From NCBI GenBank assembly GCA_946699065.1, contig CAMPDV010000079.1, forward strand, positions 186,001 to 250,000: a DNA stretch of 64,000 nt, read 5' to 3'. Below, piece after piece: positions 37,524 to 51,362 of the stretch. A program made the translations under genes and the position numbers. Source of the stretch: Loxodes magnus. Taxonomy: Eukaryota > Ciliophora > Karyorelictea > Loxodida > Loxodidae. Below the pieces are notes generated by a model. The model made no database searches and was not told the DNA's origin. It worked only from the letters and a program-made list of their open reading frames with translations. Numbering within the stretch: position 1 is the stretch's first letter; each line of letters begins with the position of its first letter.

Positions 37524-38791
37524 AACCGTCATACAGTTTAAGTCAAATCTTATTTATCTAACTTGAATCGAAAAGGCATTAGCTTTAGCGAGAAACTTAT
37601 CCATTTCACTATATTTCATCAGTCAAATAACGATAAATTATTATTCTTAAGGTTTATCCAGATAACTTTAAATAGGCTGAAAACATAAATCTTAAATATC
37701 AGTTAAATGCTAAAAGCGCTTTTAATACTCAGAGTATCTTTACTTAAAGAAGTATAATTAGTTTCAAAGAATTAAACTGAGAGTTTTCAAGTTATAGCTT
37801 GTAACTTTCAATGTATCAAAATAGCTATAAACTAGAATAAATAGAGACTCAATTGAAGTTAAGTCTTCATAGTAGTGAATAATTAATAGTCTATAACTAT
37901 GGTAAGTCAAAGGGTATAACTTAGAAAATCTAATTAAGTTCTACTTTTTATTCATTAGTACATTACTTAAGCATCGTTATTGGTATAAAACCAAAGTGGA
38001 ATACATTTATGTAATTCATAAAGTATGAAGCTTAGTGTAAGGGATATTAGATATGCTAAAGTTAACGCTTAAATTAAGATTTTGCTATTTAAACTATTTC
38101 TATATATGAATAATCAACCTTGCTTCTACTTTTAATCAACTGCTTCTTACCTTTATTAATATAAAGCTGATTAATCAATCCTTAACTCATCTAGGTTTAG
38201 CTGCTAAATTTCAGAAAGTTAAATACCTTTTCATACCTTTAGGTGAAATTACAATTTAAAGCCCAAAGTAGTTTAAAAAGCTTAATTGAAATACTTTAAT
38301 TTAGGCTAAGAGATTTGAATGATATTTTATAGCTGAATAGAGTTTGCCTTGTACATTTATTAAGACCCTTCAACTAATTATATATTAATTAGTGCTTTAT
38401 ATATGTGAAGGTATTTAGTTTGATGGATTTTCTTTGATGGAAAATTGAACAAATGGTAGTTGACATTTACTTTAAAGGGATGAACTGATATCTTTTGTTA
38501 AGCTGTGAGATTTAGATCAACTTAATATCCAGTAGATGGATATCTTAAAGGAGACAGATTTTCTCCTATACCTTTTCTTTGTTTATAATACTTTAAAAGT
38601 ATATCTGCTTTAGGTAAATTTGAATACATTATGTCCTTTGTTTTAGGTTTCACTACCAACATTTAAAATTTATTATGTAGAAGATTAGTGAAAGCTACTT
38701 CATTAGGAGCTATGTAAAATTAGAAATTAACTTGAGCTGAGTAAGTAAAAAGTAGATAATTTTAGAAATTTGACTTAAAATCAAAAATTTT
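37524..38791. other. Gap with long open plus-strand frame, unrecognised
   Basis: From an ATG overlapping the CDPK stop (37520) a plus-strand frame is open to about 38.8 kb, with TGA codons that would be Trp. It reads partly protein-like (HYISSVKQRQIIILKVYPD) but other frames do too. No motif was found. It may be an additional gene converging on the IP3-receptor gene, or 3' noncoding DNA. Confidence 0.3.
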
Positions 38792-41700
38792 TCATTATAT
38801 TGCTTCAGTTTCTTTCTCCTTTTGCATCATAATCTAAATTTTCTTTGCTAAATCTTCAACTCTTTGGACTTTATTTATAATGAAGGTCTAAGCGCCCTCT
38901 TCCTCGTTTTAATTAGCATCTCCTAGAACCATAGCCTTGTGTAGAGGTAATCAATCGCTTTCCTCATTTTCATGCTATATAGTATAAATACCTTGTTGAA
39001 TACATAAGCTTCAAGTCCATTATACTCAGTATTTTCCTTAAATTCTAGATGAACAAGATAGTAAATATACTACCACATGTTATGATCTTCTTTTATATGG
39101 TTTTCAAAGCCAGAGCCATTTCTTTCAAACTGTATAAATGCTTACTATATATCTGTCAATGTTGCATATGTAGCACTTATTCCAAATGTCATCTTCTTTC
39201 TTCAATTTTTCTACTCTTAGCTACTCGAAAGTTTCTAGAATGATACCAAAAATTAAGTTAAGTAACAGGATTATGACTGTGAAGAAATAGCCTAAATCGA
39301 AGAACCATCTCTTATAGTATTGTTCCTTTTCAGTGGCAAAGTTCTTCCATACTAATATTTCTCCAATACCTCCTAGTAATCTTATTCCATTATTCAGCGT
39401 TGTGAGATAGCAGTGCCATAGATTATAACATAAGGAATCTCCTCCATTTATCTTAGTAGTCCAGTAATCCTCTTAGAACTAAAGAAAGGCTATTATAGCA
39501 AAGTAATAGACTACTATCAAACCAAGCATAGCAGTTAAGAGAAGAAGTATTCCATTTTCAGTAATGGACTTCACAACATTCTATAGCAAAGGAAATCTTC
39601 CAACATCAATCAAAAGTATAGCAAAAAAGAATGAAGATTTGACTATTCCAACTAAAGAGATAATGAGATAGAATATCTAAATAACGAATACTGGATTTCT
39701 GATGACATAGTAGAAATTTGTTAGCATATAAAGCAATTTGGTGCTGCAGTAATGCAAATCTTAGTTTCCTTTATCATCTAAAAAGGCTTTATCTTATGGA
39801 CCTGATTTTAATAAGAGCATACAAGCTTTTAAACTACCAAGTTCCTATACTGGAATTGTTTCAACTTGCACTTCTTCTTTTTCCTTGCTTTCTCTCTTTT
39901 AATTTTTATTCTTCTCTCTTCATCCTTTCTATATGAGTAAAGCAGCTTTAAGCTAACCTTGTCCTACTAATATTATGAATGAAGTGAAAGCTAATATAGC
40001 TCCCAAAATTTAAAGAACAACTTCAGCTCTAGAATCTTGATGAGGGTCTCCCTAATCATCATAATCATCAGTAGCTAAAATGATTATATTAATAATAGCT
40101 GATGTGATAGTGAAGTTCCAATGAAGATATCTTATCAGTGATGGTTTTATTGTTCATCTGTCTTTAATTTTCTAGTTGTATTTCATCTCATCTATCAAAT
40201 CTGGTGCTCTATCAAAGAAATCTTATATTTTACTTATGGCACTTTCTCTGTTCACCGTATTAATGAGATGATCTTTTGTCAGCACACTTAGATGATGGCA
40301 AATTGGTCTTATTGGGAAAAATACTTTCTAAAGGTTTCCCTCAAAGTTTACTTCTATTTGTCCAGTATGCTTCTAAAAGAAATCCCAAGCGGCTAATTAT
40401 TCCTATGAAAAATGCTCAGCCTCAAGTTCATTAGCAGCTAGAGGATGAAGCAATTTGAACTTTTGCATAATGATATAGATGTTAAATCCCTCCTAGATTT
40501 AGTTTTCAAAACTATCTGCTTTCAGCTTTTTGTTGATTTCATCAAGACTTACTTCATTAGTTAAGTTTAACTCCTTTAAAAAGTTCTAAAATACTACTAC
40601 AAGTCTGTCTTTCATCTTAGAAATTTCAAGTGACTTCATTATATTATCTACCGTTGCTTAGTCTGGATTTCCTTCTAAGAGAGAGAGAATTAGAGTTACT
40701 GCCTTTGACTTTAACTGATTAATTTTTTCATTGTTTTCATCTTAGTCAAAGCCTCTTCTTTTTGCATCAGAACTTAATGACAGAGCTTGAATTATATGCT
40801 TGCAATTATCAATAACTTTGGCTTCTATAAGGGTACTTTAATTAGTCAAATTAGGTCCTTAAATAAACTCAGTCACTGTATCAAGTAACTAATAGCCAAG
40901 GCTTATATTAGAGTACTTCATTATTTTTAGATAAGGTCCTATAAGATAATTTATCTAAGTCACGAAGTTAAAGCTTCTAGGGTTTTTAGTATCTTTTTAA
41001 ATCTGTTCTCTAAGGTAGTTCTACATATTGTTGTTTTGGTTTTCGCATAATAGTTGCAAAAATCGAAGAACATAGGTTACCATATTAATCTAATCTTGCA
41101 AGACAGCATCTTCCTATTCTTCTACCTCTTCTTCATCCTCTAATTTCCAAACAGTTTTCTGTTTTTTATTCTTTTTATCAGATACTTAGAACATCAGCCA
41201 TTTAATTTCATCTTGCTTTACCTCCTTTATAGTGCTTCCACTTTTTTCCGCCATTTCAAGATCAAGGATTTCTTTCTTTCGAATATTTTCGAATCCATTA
41301 ATCATAGAATATTTGATGACATCAAGGAAAGAGTTTTAGTGGTCATTTATTAAATACTTCATGAAATACTGCTAAACTTTTTAGTTTCCTCCAAAGAGCA
41401 AAGCCACCATTACAAGGATTATCTCTACTTAGATAGTAAAATTCTAATAGTTAACAAAAAGCTTGCATATTAGTTCAACTACATTCAGCTCTGCTAGCTG
41501 TTCTTATCTCTTAGTAATGTTGTCCATAAAATCTTTGCATTCTGAAGTATCCCACTCAGCTGCTGGAGTATTCATTTTGAGATTTTCAATTTCGATAATT
41601 TTTCTTAAGACTTTGATTCCTACTATAATGTTAGTGCTTTCTATGCTGTTCTCATAAAAATACAAAATGCCCCTTAAGGAGTTTATTATTTCATAGAACT

Positions 41701-44700
41701 CCAAAGTGCATTAATCAATGAAGGCCTCTTAAGTTATCTTTTTTATGTCTATATAACTTTAAATTAACCCTTCAAATTCCTCTTCCATATCTTCCTGAAT
41801 TACATCTTGCTAGTGCAATATGTGAAGAGTTCGCTAGAGGAATGCTGCATTTGCTCGATAGTAGTTAACAGTTTCTACAAGTGTATCAGCATGCTTTGAT
41901 TAGTTAACTAGAATTTATAAATTAGATCCTTCTAATTCCTTTATTTAAGCTCCTCGAATCATAGAAGTTATATTAGTGTTTCCACTTTCCAGGCATTCTT
42001 TCATAAAGCTTGCTATTACTAGTTTATAAGGAGAGTTGATAGAGTTCTTATAAATGCTTAGTAGATATTTTATTATAGCCTGAGAATTCTACGAAAGAGG
42101 GTTCTTATCCTCTTAGAATATTATTTTAATGTTCCTTACCTTGAAGAGTTGGTAGATTGTTGGAACTAAAGACCTGAAGCAGTAATCTCTTCCAAGCTAG
42201 CTTAGAATGTAATGCTTGTGCCCTATTTTCATTTTTAAGAGCTCGTTTTAAAAGTTTTTAGAGAGTGTCTTTCCTTTAGTCAATACAGGGTAGTTCTGAG
42301 AAATAAACTCTACATCATACCTTAAAACTACAATAAACTCATCTATACTTTACTTTTCTTCTCCAATGGCATATTTCTCGTTATCTAACCAGGCACTTAT
42401 TAGGAAATCCAACACAGCCGATTTAAAAGGCCAGTTATGTCCAGATTTTTGGATAAGATTGATAATAACTTGAAAAGGTATTTCACTCTAAGCTCGAAGC
42501 TCAGATGAGGCATTAAATCCTAGCGTGCACAAAGACAGTAAATTGAATAAGCTCTAGAGGTATACAATGTTGGTAGGAATTACTAATTCATGTGTGAAGC
42601 CTGATTTTTCTTGTTTCTCAATATCGCTAGAAAAGTTAATCAAGTACTAATCTACTTAGCTTTCTTCAGATTATAAGGTTCTAAGTTAGCTTACAATATT
42701 ACTATATTAAGGAGATAGAATTACATTCAGTATTCTAATCTGGTTGTTAGAAATTACTTCCCCTCTAACCTGTATAAAGGTTTCAAATATGTTAAGATAC
42801 TTAATCTTCAAAGGATCGTTAAAGGGAGTTTCATCTACAATTTTAGCTATTTTTCTTAAGACTTTCAAAGATACTTTAGAGCAGTATTATTTATTATGTC
42901 GGTAAATTTCCTAAAGCAATATTTCAGCTCCAATCTAACTTCCAAAATCTTCCAAGAATAAGTCAATGTATGGAAAAAGTATAGTTTGGTTTTTCCTATT
43001 AACTCTAACGAACTTAGACAAGAAAACATAACAGTTCTACTTTATTTCCTTCATTTTGTCTATTTCCAAACTCTTATCATACTAGTTAGTTTTGATTAGC
43101 TTTAAGATCAGCTGATGAGTTCCTAAGTTTCTAAGAAGTATTTGATTTTCTTTGTTAGAAAGCTCTTTATTTTCAAAAATTTAATACTTATCTTTTATCT
43201 TTTGCTTTCCCGATTCTTAAGCTCTATCAGTATCAATTGTTAGACCAAAATCTTCTTCAGGTTATTCAGTTTCGTTTGTAATACATGGCGAAGTAAAGTC
43301 TCTTTGTTAGATTTAATAGCAAAGCTCTATAAAAAATTAAACAACATCAAGAGTTTATTCATGCATATATTTAAGGCTTGGATCTCTTATATTCTCTGGT
43401 TGTTTCCCAAACCAGAAATCGACAGATTCAACTGCTTTCCTTAAAAGCTTCATTTTTGTCTATACTTGATTCATATTACTAACTGCTGTCTTTTCTTCTA
43501 AGAGTTATACTTTTTTTAAAGATTTCAAGACATTTGAAGTTTGAGAAAAGTGTCTAATCAGTAAGGAGAAAGCTGCATTTACTAAATCTGGGTTTTAGTA
43601 CATTGAAATGTCTAAAAGTATAGCGACAAAGTTTTTCCTAGTTTTCCCTTACAAATCTAGGTTGTTCAATTTAATAATTTTTTGAATGCTTTTATAGTAA
43701 GTTCTCACTCTTTAATCTATCAGTTTTAATTTATCTTCTTCACTAGCAAAGAGACCTATGTATTATCCAGCTTATTTGATTGAATCGGCTGCTTTATCAA
43801 ATCCTTTTTTAATAGCTGTCGTACTCTTCCTATACAGTTCTTTAGCCTCTTTTATCCTCTAAGCTCTAAATGATTTGATCTTTTAAAATTTATCATTTAG
43901 ATTTGGAACTTTAATTTCTTCTCTATCTGTAATGAAACTTTTAGAAAATTCGTCTTCTTCCTAAATAATGCTTTTTGCTTAGAATTTACGTTTAGAAAAG
44001 CTTACTAATTCCTACAGATCATTTGACGAGAATTTATCTCTCTTCTTCTTGAACTTTTGAATGAAGGTAGCAAGTTAAATATTTAGCCTTAAATCAGTAA
44101 TCATCAGCAAAATATCACAAATTTACTTTTTAACCTTCATCATTACTTCATTCTATTCATTTCTCTCATATCTCATCTTGTTTCTATGGCTGTTCTTGAT
44201 ATGCTTTTTCTTGTCATTTTCTTCTTATTATACTTTATTACTGTATCCTGCTGACTTTTCTTCTTAGTCTTAAAAATCTTCTTCAGGGTTTGTGATATCA
44301 CATGACCCATTGAGTAATTAAATCAAAGGATCTAATAGTTTCTCTATGTCATCCTAAGTTATATAGAACCCATTTATCACGAGAAATCTGAATAGTTGAA
44401 TAACTTCCATAGTCATTTAGTTTTGCTCAACATAATAGCTCCTTTAAGAGCCACCTTGCTTTAGTAAGTATTCATATATAAACTCCTGCAAATTTTATAC
44501 ATCTTAGGTTACTACCTAGCTTCCTATTATTATTTGGTTAGGATCTTGCAGAACAATATTTTGCCATACGAAAGTAAAATTAGGTATCACTGCTTGCTCT
44601 AACTCCCCTTGATCAACATGCAAGTTAAGGATTAATCTTATAAGTCTTGACTTAACAGAATAAGCAATTCTCTCATCCTTAACAGCCTAGAAAATAATAC

Positions 44701-47215
44701 TGAACTCATAAATTTTCTTTAGTGAGCTAGCTTTATGATTGGATTAAAAAGCCAGTTCTGCTACTAGCTCCAATAAACTTAAAAAGTAGGAAAATAGTCT
44801 ATAGTTGTCACTTTCGTTTGATATATTCTAGAACTCTTGCAGTAAGATTTGATCTTGATATTCAGTAACATAGACAAAAATGTCATTGTTACCTTTAATC
44901 AATGGCATTAGTAGATACTACCTATTCTCCTCGTTTTCTAGCAGATGATCACAAATAGCATTCTAGTTGCATATTACTGCCTCTCCATTGCAAGAGCAAA
45001 GAGCAGTTAAAAGTTTCATGTACCTCTCATGCCTGTTTTCTTGAGTACAAAGTAGAATAAACTATTCAATAGTCTAGTCAGATATAGACCTATCAAGTAG
45101 CTTTTTGTTATTGTTTAATACTTCGGTTAAAGTAGCTTCTGCATATATATCGTTTTCTTCAGAGGTCTGCATAATTTAGTCTAAAAATAGCTTAATCCAT
45201 TATGAGGCGTACATTTAGTTGATCTTATAATCCTTTACAATATGCTTAATTAATCTATAGCATAACTGAAGAATTCTTGTGAATGGCTCTTATGGAGTTA
45301 ACTTAGTAATATCAAAGATGTTTTTTTCGAAAGGCAATTAGAGAATATAAGTCAGTATTTCTACCATTTATAGCTCTCTCATGAACTTCTATCTTCGCTT
45401 GTTTGGAACTCCTTCACATAAAATAGCATCGTCAATTTCTGTATCTGTGACAAAAAATATTAAACTTGATAGAACTTCTTCAGCTTTCTACTTTAGAGCA
45501 CGATCTGGATTTCCTCCTTATTTTAACTTAGCAGCGAGTTTATCAAGAAAGTAAAAGCTACTCATGATAAATTCAATCTCCTTTAGTTCCTTTTTCTCAA
45601 CGGGGATTAAGTTGAAAGTGTCTTCATCATTTGATTTCTTGTTTAAATCAAGTACATTTTTCTATACCTAAATTTCGCTATCATCCTCAGCCAAAGGATT
45701 ATAGTAATTATTTTCTGATTCTAATACGTTCTAAGATTTGGTCATTTTAGAACTCAGCGTTCTTCCTTGCTTTATTTGCTTATTTTGCTTATAAAGTCAC
45801 TCTTCTTAAGATTCCACAATGAATTGCTAAGACTTGGAGTGCTATAATTTGACACATGAATCATATCTTATTTTATTCTAATCTTGCTCAACTGTAGTTG
45901 GCTAAAGTTAGAATAAAGTATTTTATTCGAATTCAGGACTTAACTCTCCTAGATAGTGAGGACTTAATGAAAGCACCATTTTATTGATGATGCTTTCCTT
46001 ATTTTAGGATTACTTTTTTTGGACAAAATAATCCTCAGTTACGAAAAGTAGTCTTCCTGTGATTAGGTGTCTTAAACGATATTTAGTTGGTTCAACATAT
46101 TTTTCCTTTTTTGAAAACCAGGTTAGTATTTAGCCTTTATTAGACTAGACATCAGTATTTGTTGGATCTTTTTCGATTATGAAGAGAGAATAAGCATCTT
46201 TTTATTCGATTCTATCTTCACCGCTATAAAACCTTCTTACTACCTCAGGCAAATTATCTCCTGTATAATCTGTTCCATCAGATGAAATAAAGCCTGATTG
46301 TTCAGTATGCTACAATCTAACGACGCTCCCTCCACACATTCATACTTAGGAATCTTTGCCAGAATTTCCAAAGCTTACAAGCTAGATAGAGCAAGGGGAA
46401 ATAGATAGGTTGATTTCATAGCGATTCAGAAAAATAGAAGGATGAACAGGTCTATCTAAACTTGTTAAGTACTCGCTCTCTAAGGAATATGAGGTTTCAT
46501 TAATATTCAAATTCAAAGAATTTTTATTGGAGAAGATAATAATCTAATCACCAAACATTATCTTGTCACCCTCATGCCTATATTTATATCTTGGCTTTAT
46601 TTTGAAAACGAAACTCTAGTTTGATTCTTCTTTAATTTTCAATTTATAGCAGTTTTTATCTATTTCAGCTACTTAGTTTGTAGCAGCTAAAAATTATTCG
46701 GAAACTATGTGCTAGAATTGCACGTCCGCTCCATAAAAGACATATTAGCCCTACAGTGATTCAATAAGCTTCTCGTTCATTTCTCTTTCTGCATCTGCTC
46801 TATGCTTGTTCTGCTGTAGAATAATTTCTTCTTCTTTATAAAGTTCACTTTGAGCCTTCGTTAGAATACTGGCGTTACCTTGAGTGGAAGTATCAAATGA
46901 AACATTTTTCTTATTTTAATTAAGTTATTAGCGCCTTCTCGACCTATGCATTTTCAAATTCTTTCTATATTCTTCAATAGACTCATAAGACAACTTCGGC
47001 ACCACTTTAAATAGAAACTGCCGTTAGTTTTCTGTGAAAATTTCTGCGTTTTCATGTACCATTGGCTATAGAAATAAACGTGAGTCGATGAAACCAGAGG
47101 ACTGAATATACCCATTATGCTTCCTAGAATAGAACATAACAATATCGCCGTAACGGAGAAACTTCTCTTCCATTTATATATTATGAAAATCAAATTGATA
47201 AACAAATCCCTTCAT
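38792..47215 (-). CDS. IP3-receptor / ryanodine-receptor-type calcium release channel (2796 aa)
   Basis: Tetrameric calcium release channel of ER, alveolar or vacuolar membranes, related to the CRC family of Paramecium. Two introns near the 3' end (39130-39145, 16 nt; 38975-38991, 17 nt) give one frame of 2796 aa. The N-terminal Ins145/MIR-type region has GDIVMFYSRKHNGYIQSSG and LFKVVPKLSYES. A very long helical RIH-type armadillo region follows, with RIH-associated sequence before the membrane part. Transmembrane helices lie at about 2355-2660. The pore reads NNGIRLLGGIGEILVW (IP3R has GGVGD), then FFTVIILLLNLIFGIILETF. The cytosolic C2H2 zinc site CYICNIDRYIF and FENHIKEDHNMWQYIYYLV is complete, and a short coiled coil ends at TGA 38794-38792. 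IP3-binding residues could not be judged by eye, so the ligand is unknown. Both Trp TGA and Gln TAA/TAG are frequent. Confidence 0.94.
38975..38991 (-). other. 17-nt intron in calcium release channel
   Basis: GTATTTATACTATATAG on the minus strand. Splicing gives EAYVFNK then HENEESDWLPLHKAMVLGD, matching the C-terminus of IP3 receptors. Confidence 0.8.
39130..39145 (-). other. 16-nt intron in calcium release channel
   Basis: GTAAGCATTTATACAG on the minus strand, inside the conserved zinc site. Its removal joins CNIDRYI to FERNGSGFENH. Confidence 0.85.
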
Positions 47216-48718
47216 ACTATATATTTAAACTTAAGTAATTACCTCTAATTTCTACTCCCTACTCTACTAAACCTTTTATTCCTTACTTATATTGCAACCT
47301 TATTAACACTTTCATCCATAGATACCAGACTCCCTTCTTATGTTATAATTTAAATAAGAATACCCTATAGATGTATAGCTAAGATAGTTGATATAGTTGA
47401 TATAGCTTTTTTAAATTAATGTCTTAGTTATACTTATTACTGCTTATAAGCGCTTTAATCGTTTTAGCCTTTTTGTTATATATACTCACTTAAAGATTTA
47501 TCTCATCCAATTATATCACTAAAATACCTTTTCAAATGTTAAACCCTATTATTCTTTCCCTTATATGCTTTTTATATAGGAAGGCTTAATTTAAAATTCG
47601 TTATTTAAAAGTAAAGCTTTTGAGGCTTTTTGAGAGTGAGAGGTTATTAGCCCAGGAAAGTTTTGAGTTTTATAATAGGGTAGAATAAAGTAAGATTCTA
47701 AGTACTAGAGATATGAAGTAAGTACCCTTAGATACACTTAGCCTTCAATTAAGCTTAATTATTTAAAACTCTCAGTTAAGGGTTTAACGATTAGAAGGAG
47801 TTATTAAGAGTTTATAAGGAAATCAACTCAAATTAAGTAAGTAGCCCTAGCTTATTAAATTGACATATAGAGCATCTCTTTAATATTGATAGATAAAACG
47901 TTATTAAATAGGCAGAAAGGCTTTGAGTACTAAGCAGGTATAGTTTAAAGATAGTTTATAAAGTATATTCAATAAGTAGCATTAACTAGGGTTTATAAAA
48001 AATATCCAATGGATAATACTTTATATCTTTATAGCTGCTTAAACTATTGTATCTCTACTCCAAAGTTGAGATTTAAAGCACACTCTTTGTATCTATCCAA
48101 GAAGGAGAGTTTAATTATGCGTTTCTATCTTACCCTTTATTACTAGTAGTGCTTCTTTCCATTTAAGGCCTTCACATACAGAGTCATTAAAGGTTAATGA
48201 ATAACTGAGACTTATATTAGAGAGTATTTGTTGTATCAAAGCATACTCAAATAATTATATATCTAAAACTATATTTTAGGTAGTGAAAATCAGACCCATA
48301 TTTCTAACTCTTTATACTAGAGAAAAATTACTGAAGAGAAGTTTAAGACTTATAAACTACTACCTCTACTATTAATTAAATCAGCTTAGATATATTAGAA
48401 TTAGCAAAGTAAAGATTGAAGTTAGTTGAGGAGTAAAAAGGTTTTGCTAGGTAAATTTCTTATTAAAGCTTGTAAAATTAGGTATGAGTTCCTTAATATC
48501 TAACTAATGTAGCTTATATAGTTAGATATGCGAAAGCTATATTTAAGTATATATAGTTAACTTTAAATTAACTAAGCATTTATGCTTTAACTGTAATTTA
48601 CTAGCTAGAATTTCTAGGAGTCTATGACTTCTAAGCCTTTTTTATTATGTTGAGAGAGGTAATAATTGCAACCTATCATTATGTAGTTTTTTAATAAAAG
48701 GCTTAACTTTTTGGCATC
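47216..48718. other. Intergenic, no recognisable gene
   Basis: AT-rich, with TAGCTTA-like words. It lies upstream of the calcium channel gene and downstream of a minus-strand orphan, whose frame continues into it after the TGA. Nothing else could be supported. Confidence 0.45.
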
Positions 48719-50424
48719 TCAGAGAAATATAGTATCATAGCTATTACTATTCACATAACTAAAGTTTAGAGGATATTATAATTAGTTCAGATGCATACTT
48801 CTATAGAATCCTATAATAGCTTAAATAAACTTATACTAGTAAACTATTACTCCAACCTAATTATATATAGCATGATAAAATAAAGGGATATGAAGAGTTA
48901 GTTTATTACGGAATGAATATTAATAATTGAATGCTTGTAATTCAATAGCTGTAGATAATGTAACTTTCAGTAGCATTATCAGCTGCTATTTAAAAACTAC
49001 ACTTTTAGATGGTAGGATCGCAAAAAATAGGCCAAATGAAGGAAAAGCAGTATTCTAATTAAGATCTGAATTACGTTAAACTCCTCATTATTATACAAAC
49101 TAGAGTCTTTGCTTAGATAATACAGATAGTATTTAAGAGCTTATAAGTCTGAAGATAAAAATCCTATCTTTTTTGAAAGAGAAAATCATTTGAGAATCAA
49201 ATCTCACCTTCATTCTTTAACTTCAGTCACAATTTAGTCTTCACTATACTTCTTATTTTTATCCTGATTAGGGATTTAAAATACCAAGTGAATAATACTT
49301 TTAAAATAAAGCAAATAACTAAAACTTTCATGTGATACTTAAGTGGAAATATACCAGGATGGGTTATACAATTTCACAGCTTTAATAAGCTATTTATGAT
49401 AGCTATATAGCATCAAATAAAAGTATAAGTATTTATAAATATAGGGGTATTACATCTGACAGACTTATTGGAGCTGGCTTTAAGAAAATTAATTAGTAAT
49501 AGAATTCTTTAACAGCTTTTTAGATTAGATATCCAGCAGCAGATTAACTCTCATTAATATTACCTTCATTCTAGAATACTAGTTTAAAATTAGATTTTAG
49601 TCATCTTATATTTAATTTTCATCCATAAATGCGTTTAACAAGCTCATATTTAATAATTTAGATAAAGTTCTTATCTAGTTTAAATAGGTAATCTTAGATG
49701 ACTAAGCATTAATCATTAAGATCCAATTTACTGATATAAGGATAATGATACTTAATCCTTAGTTTACTTTATTCAGATTCTACTTACCTCAAATAGTTCT
49801 TATGTTGAGTAGTTTCTTAATGTTACCAACCGTCTAGAAACTTTACCAAATCTTTTTTACTTCAAATACTATTTTATCCTAAGAATCTAATTTTCTATGC
49901 GATTTGTTTACCAACTTTCACTGAATGAGAGTTATTAATTTGCTTATAACATCTTTATCTATTTCTTGATATAGGAATAAATGCTATCTTTCTACTTTTA
50001 ATTTACCATATATTTACTTCTTTTAATGCATCAATTAAAAAGTAAACTGGTAGTAGCCAATAGCTATCAAGATATTTATATCTTAGCATTATCTTCTAAG
50101 TAGATTCAATTAAAAGATCCAGTAAATTAGTTGAGCTTTTCCTTCAAAAAGGAATAAAGCCTTTCCAAGTAGCATGGTTATATAAAGCTCCTAGTTCTCT
50201 TAATAGCTCATTAATGTAATACCTAACTGCTTAATTTGCTTCTTACCCTTTTCTATTAGTCTATTTTTATACCTTTTGACTCTTTCTTTTAAAGCCTCCA
50301 CTAAGTCTTAAAAATATATAAGAGTAACTCTTTGTTTTGTTGTAGTATCTCTTGCTTTGATTAATCTTAGAGCGAAGAGTAGCTTATAGATTTGAAGAGA
50401 AACAGATCTAGAAGAATTCCCCAT
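48719..50424 (-). CDS. Orphan protein with N-terminal MGNSS (562 aa)
   Basis: Family not recognised. A 17-nt intron (GTAAGAAGCAAATTAAG, about 50234-50250) joins MGNSSRSVSLQIYKLLFAL and KERVKRYKNRLIEK to AVRYYINELLRELGALYNH. The latter continues in one frame through WKGFIPFWRKSSTNLLDLL, FYYQLIFLKPAPISLSDVI and LGILNPQSGQKQEVQW. Several Trp are TGA. The chosen stop is TGA 48721-48719, but earlier or later TGAs are possible. Gly2 and the Ser run suggest N-myristoylation. Charged amphipathic helices in the first 120 residues look like real protein; the rest is less sure because the code leaves most frames open. Confidence 0.5.
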
Positions 50425-51362
50425 TGATAGTGAGGTGTGTATTTAAGCTTGGCTGCATTTTAATAGGTAATGGAAAAATGAAAGAACAAGCTATACTCTC
50501 TCAATGAAATTTGTACATCTCTTGATGGATTAATAATATAAGCTCTATTCCACTATAAACTTAAGCTTACATAAATATAGTATATCAAATAAAGTAAGCT
50601 TGTTCAATCTATTTATTTAAGATATTGAAGTAAGTTATTAGAAGCTAATTCAGTTTAACTACATTAAATTCGTCAAAAGGAACTGATAATTAGAAATAAT
50701 CCTTCTAGAAACCTTATAGAATGGCTATATATGTTTAACTTATATAGTGCTCAGCTTTATTGAAAATTCTTAATATTTCATTATGAAGTTAAAATCAAAC
50801 TTGTATACTTTAATATGACTAAGAATATGAACAAGGGTAGCCAAGATAAGTAAACGATTGATTGGAATATATGTGTTAATTTTCTTTTGAAGGATGTATA
50901 TAAAAGCAGGCAAATACATAATATATATGATTAATCTTTATTCTATAACAGTATTTAATAACATACTCTAAAGCTAAACCTCTTAGAATTACTTCGATTA
51001 ACTTAATTTACCTTCACACTAAGTTACAATCCCCTTTTAAGTATTAGTTATATAGCTGCTTTAAAACGGTATAATGATATTTAATCTAGAGAGATTGAGA
51101 AGTATCTTAGAAAGCTTATTATCTTGTAATTAGCTTTTCCTTATTGTGAGCATTAAGTAATGGATAGAACTAATTCTTATTATTTATCTCAATCTCTAGT
51201 AAAATTAAAAGTTACACTGTTATTAGATTATAATTCAGTATATTAAGAGAATACCTATATGGTATACATTTAAAAGTAGCAAGTATCAGTGGCTAATAGA
51301 TAGTAGAGTGTTGTAGTAATATTTCTAACTTAAAGGTAAAATTTATTTTAAAAGTAGCTTTA
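50425..51362. other. Intergenic, no recognisable gene
   Basis: AT-rich, with many TAG/CTA words. It separates an orphan and COG4, both on the minus strand. No motif was seen. Confidence 0.5.

Noticed and set aside
46954-47205. Minus-strand 83-aa frame starting MFINLIFIIYKWK
   Set aside because: It is a shifted frame of the first codons of the calcium release channel, whose own frame matches the Ins145/MIR start.
47216-51362. Search for rRNA, CRISPR arrays, telomere repeats or retroelement fossils in the gene-poor gaps
   Set aside because: No recognisable sequence or repeat arrangement of these kinds was found.
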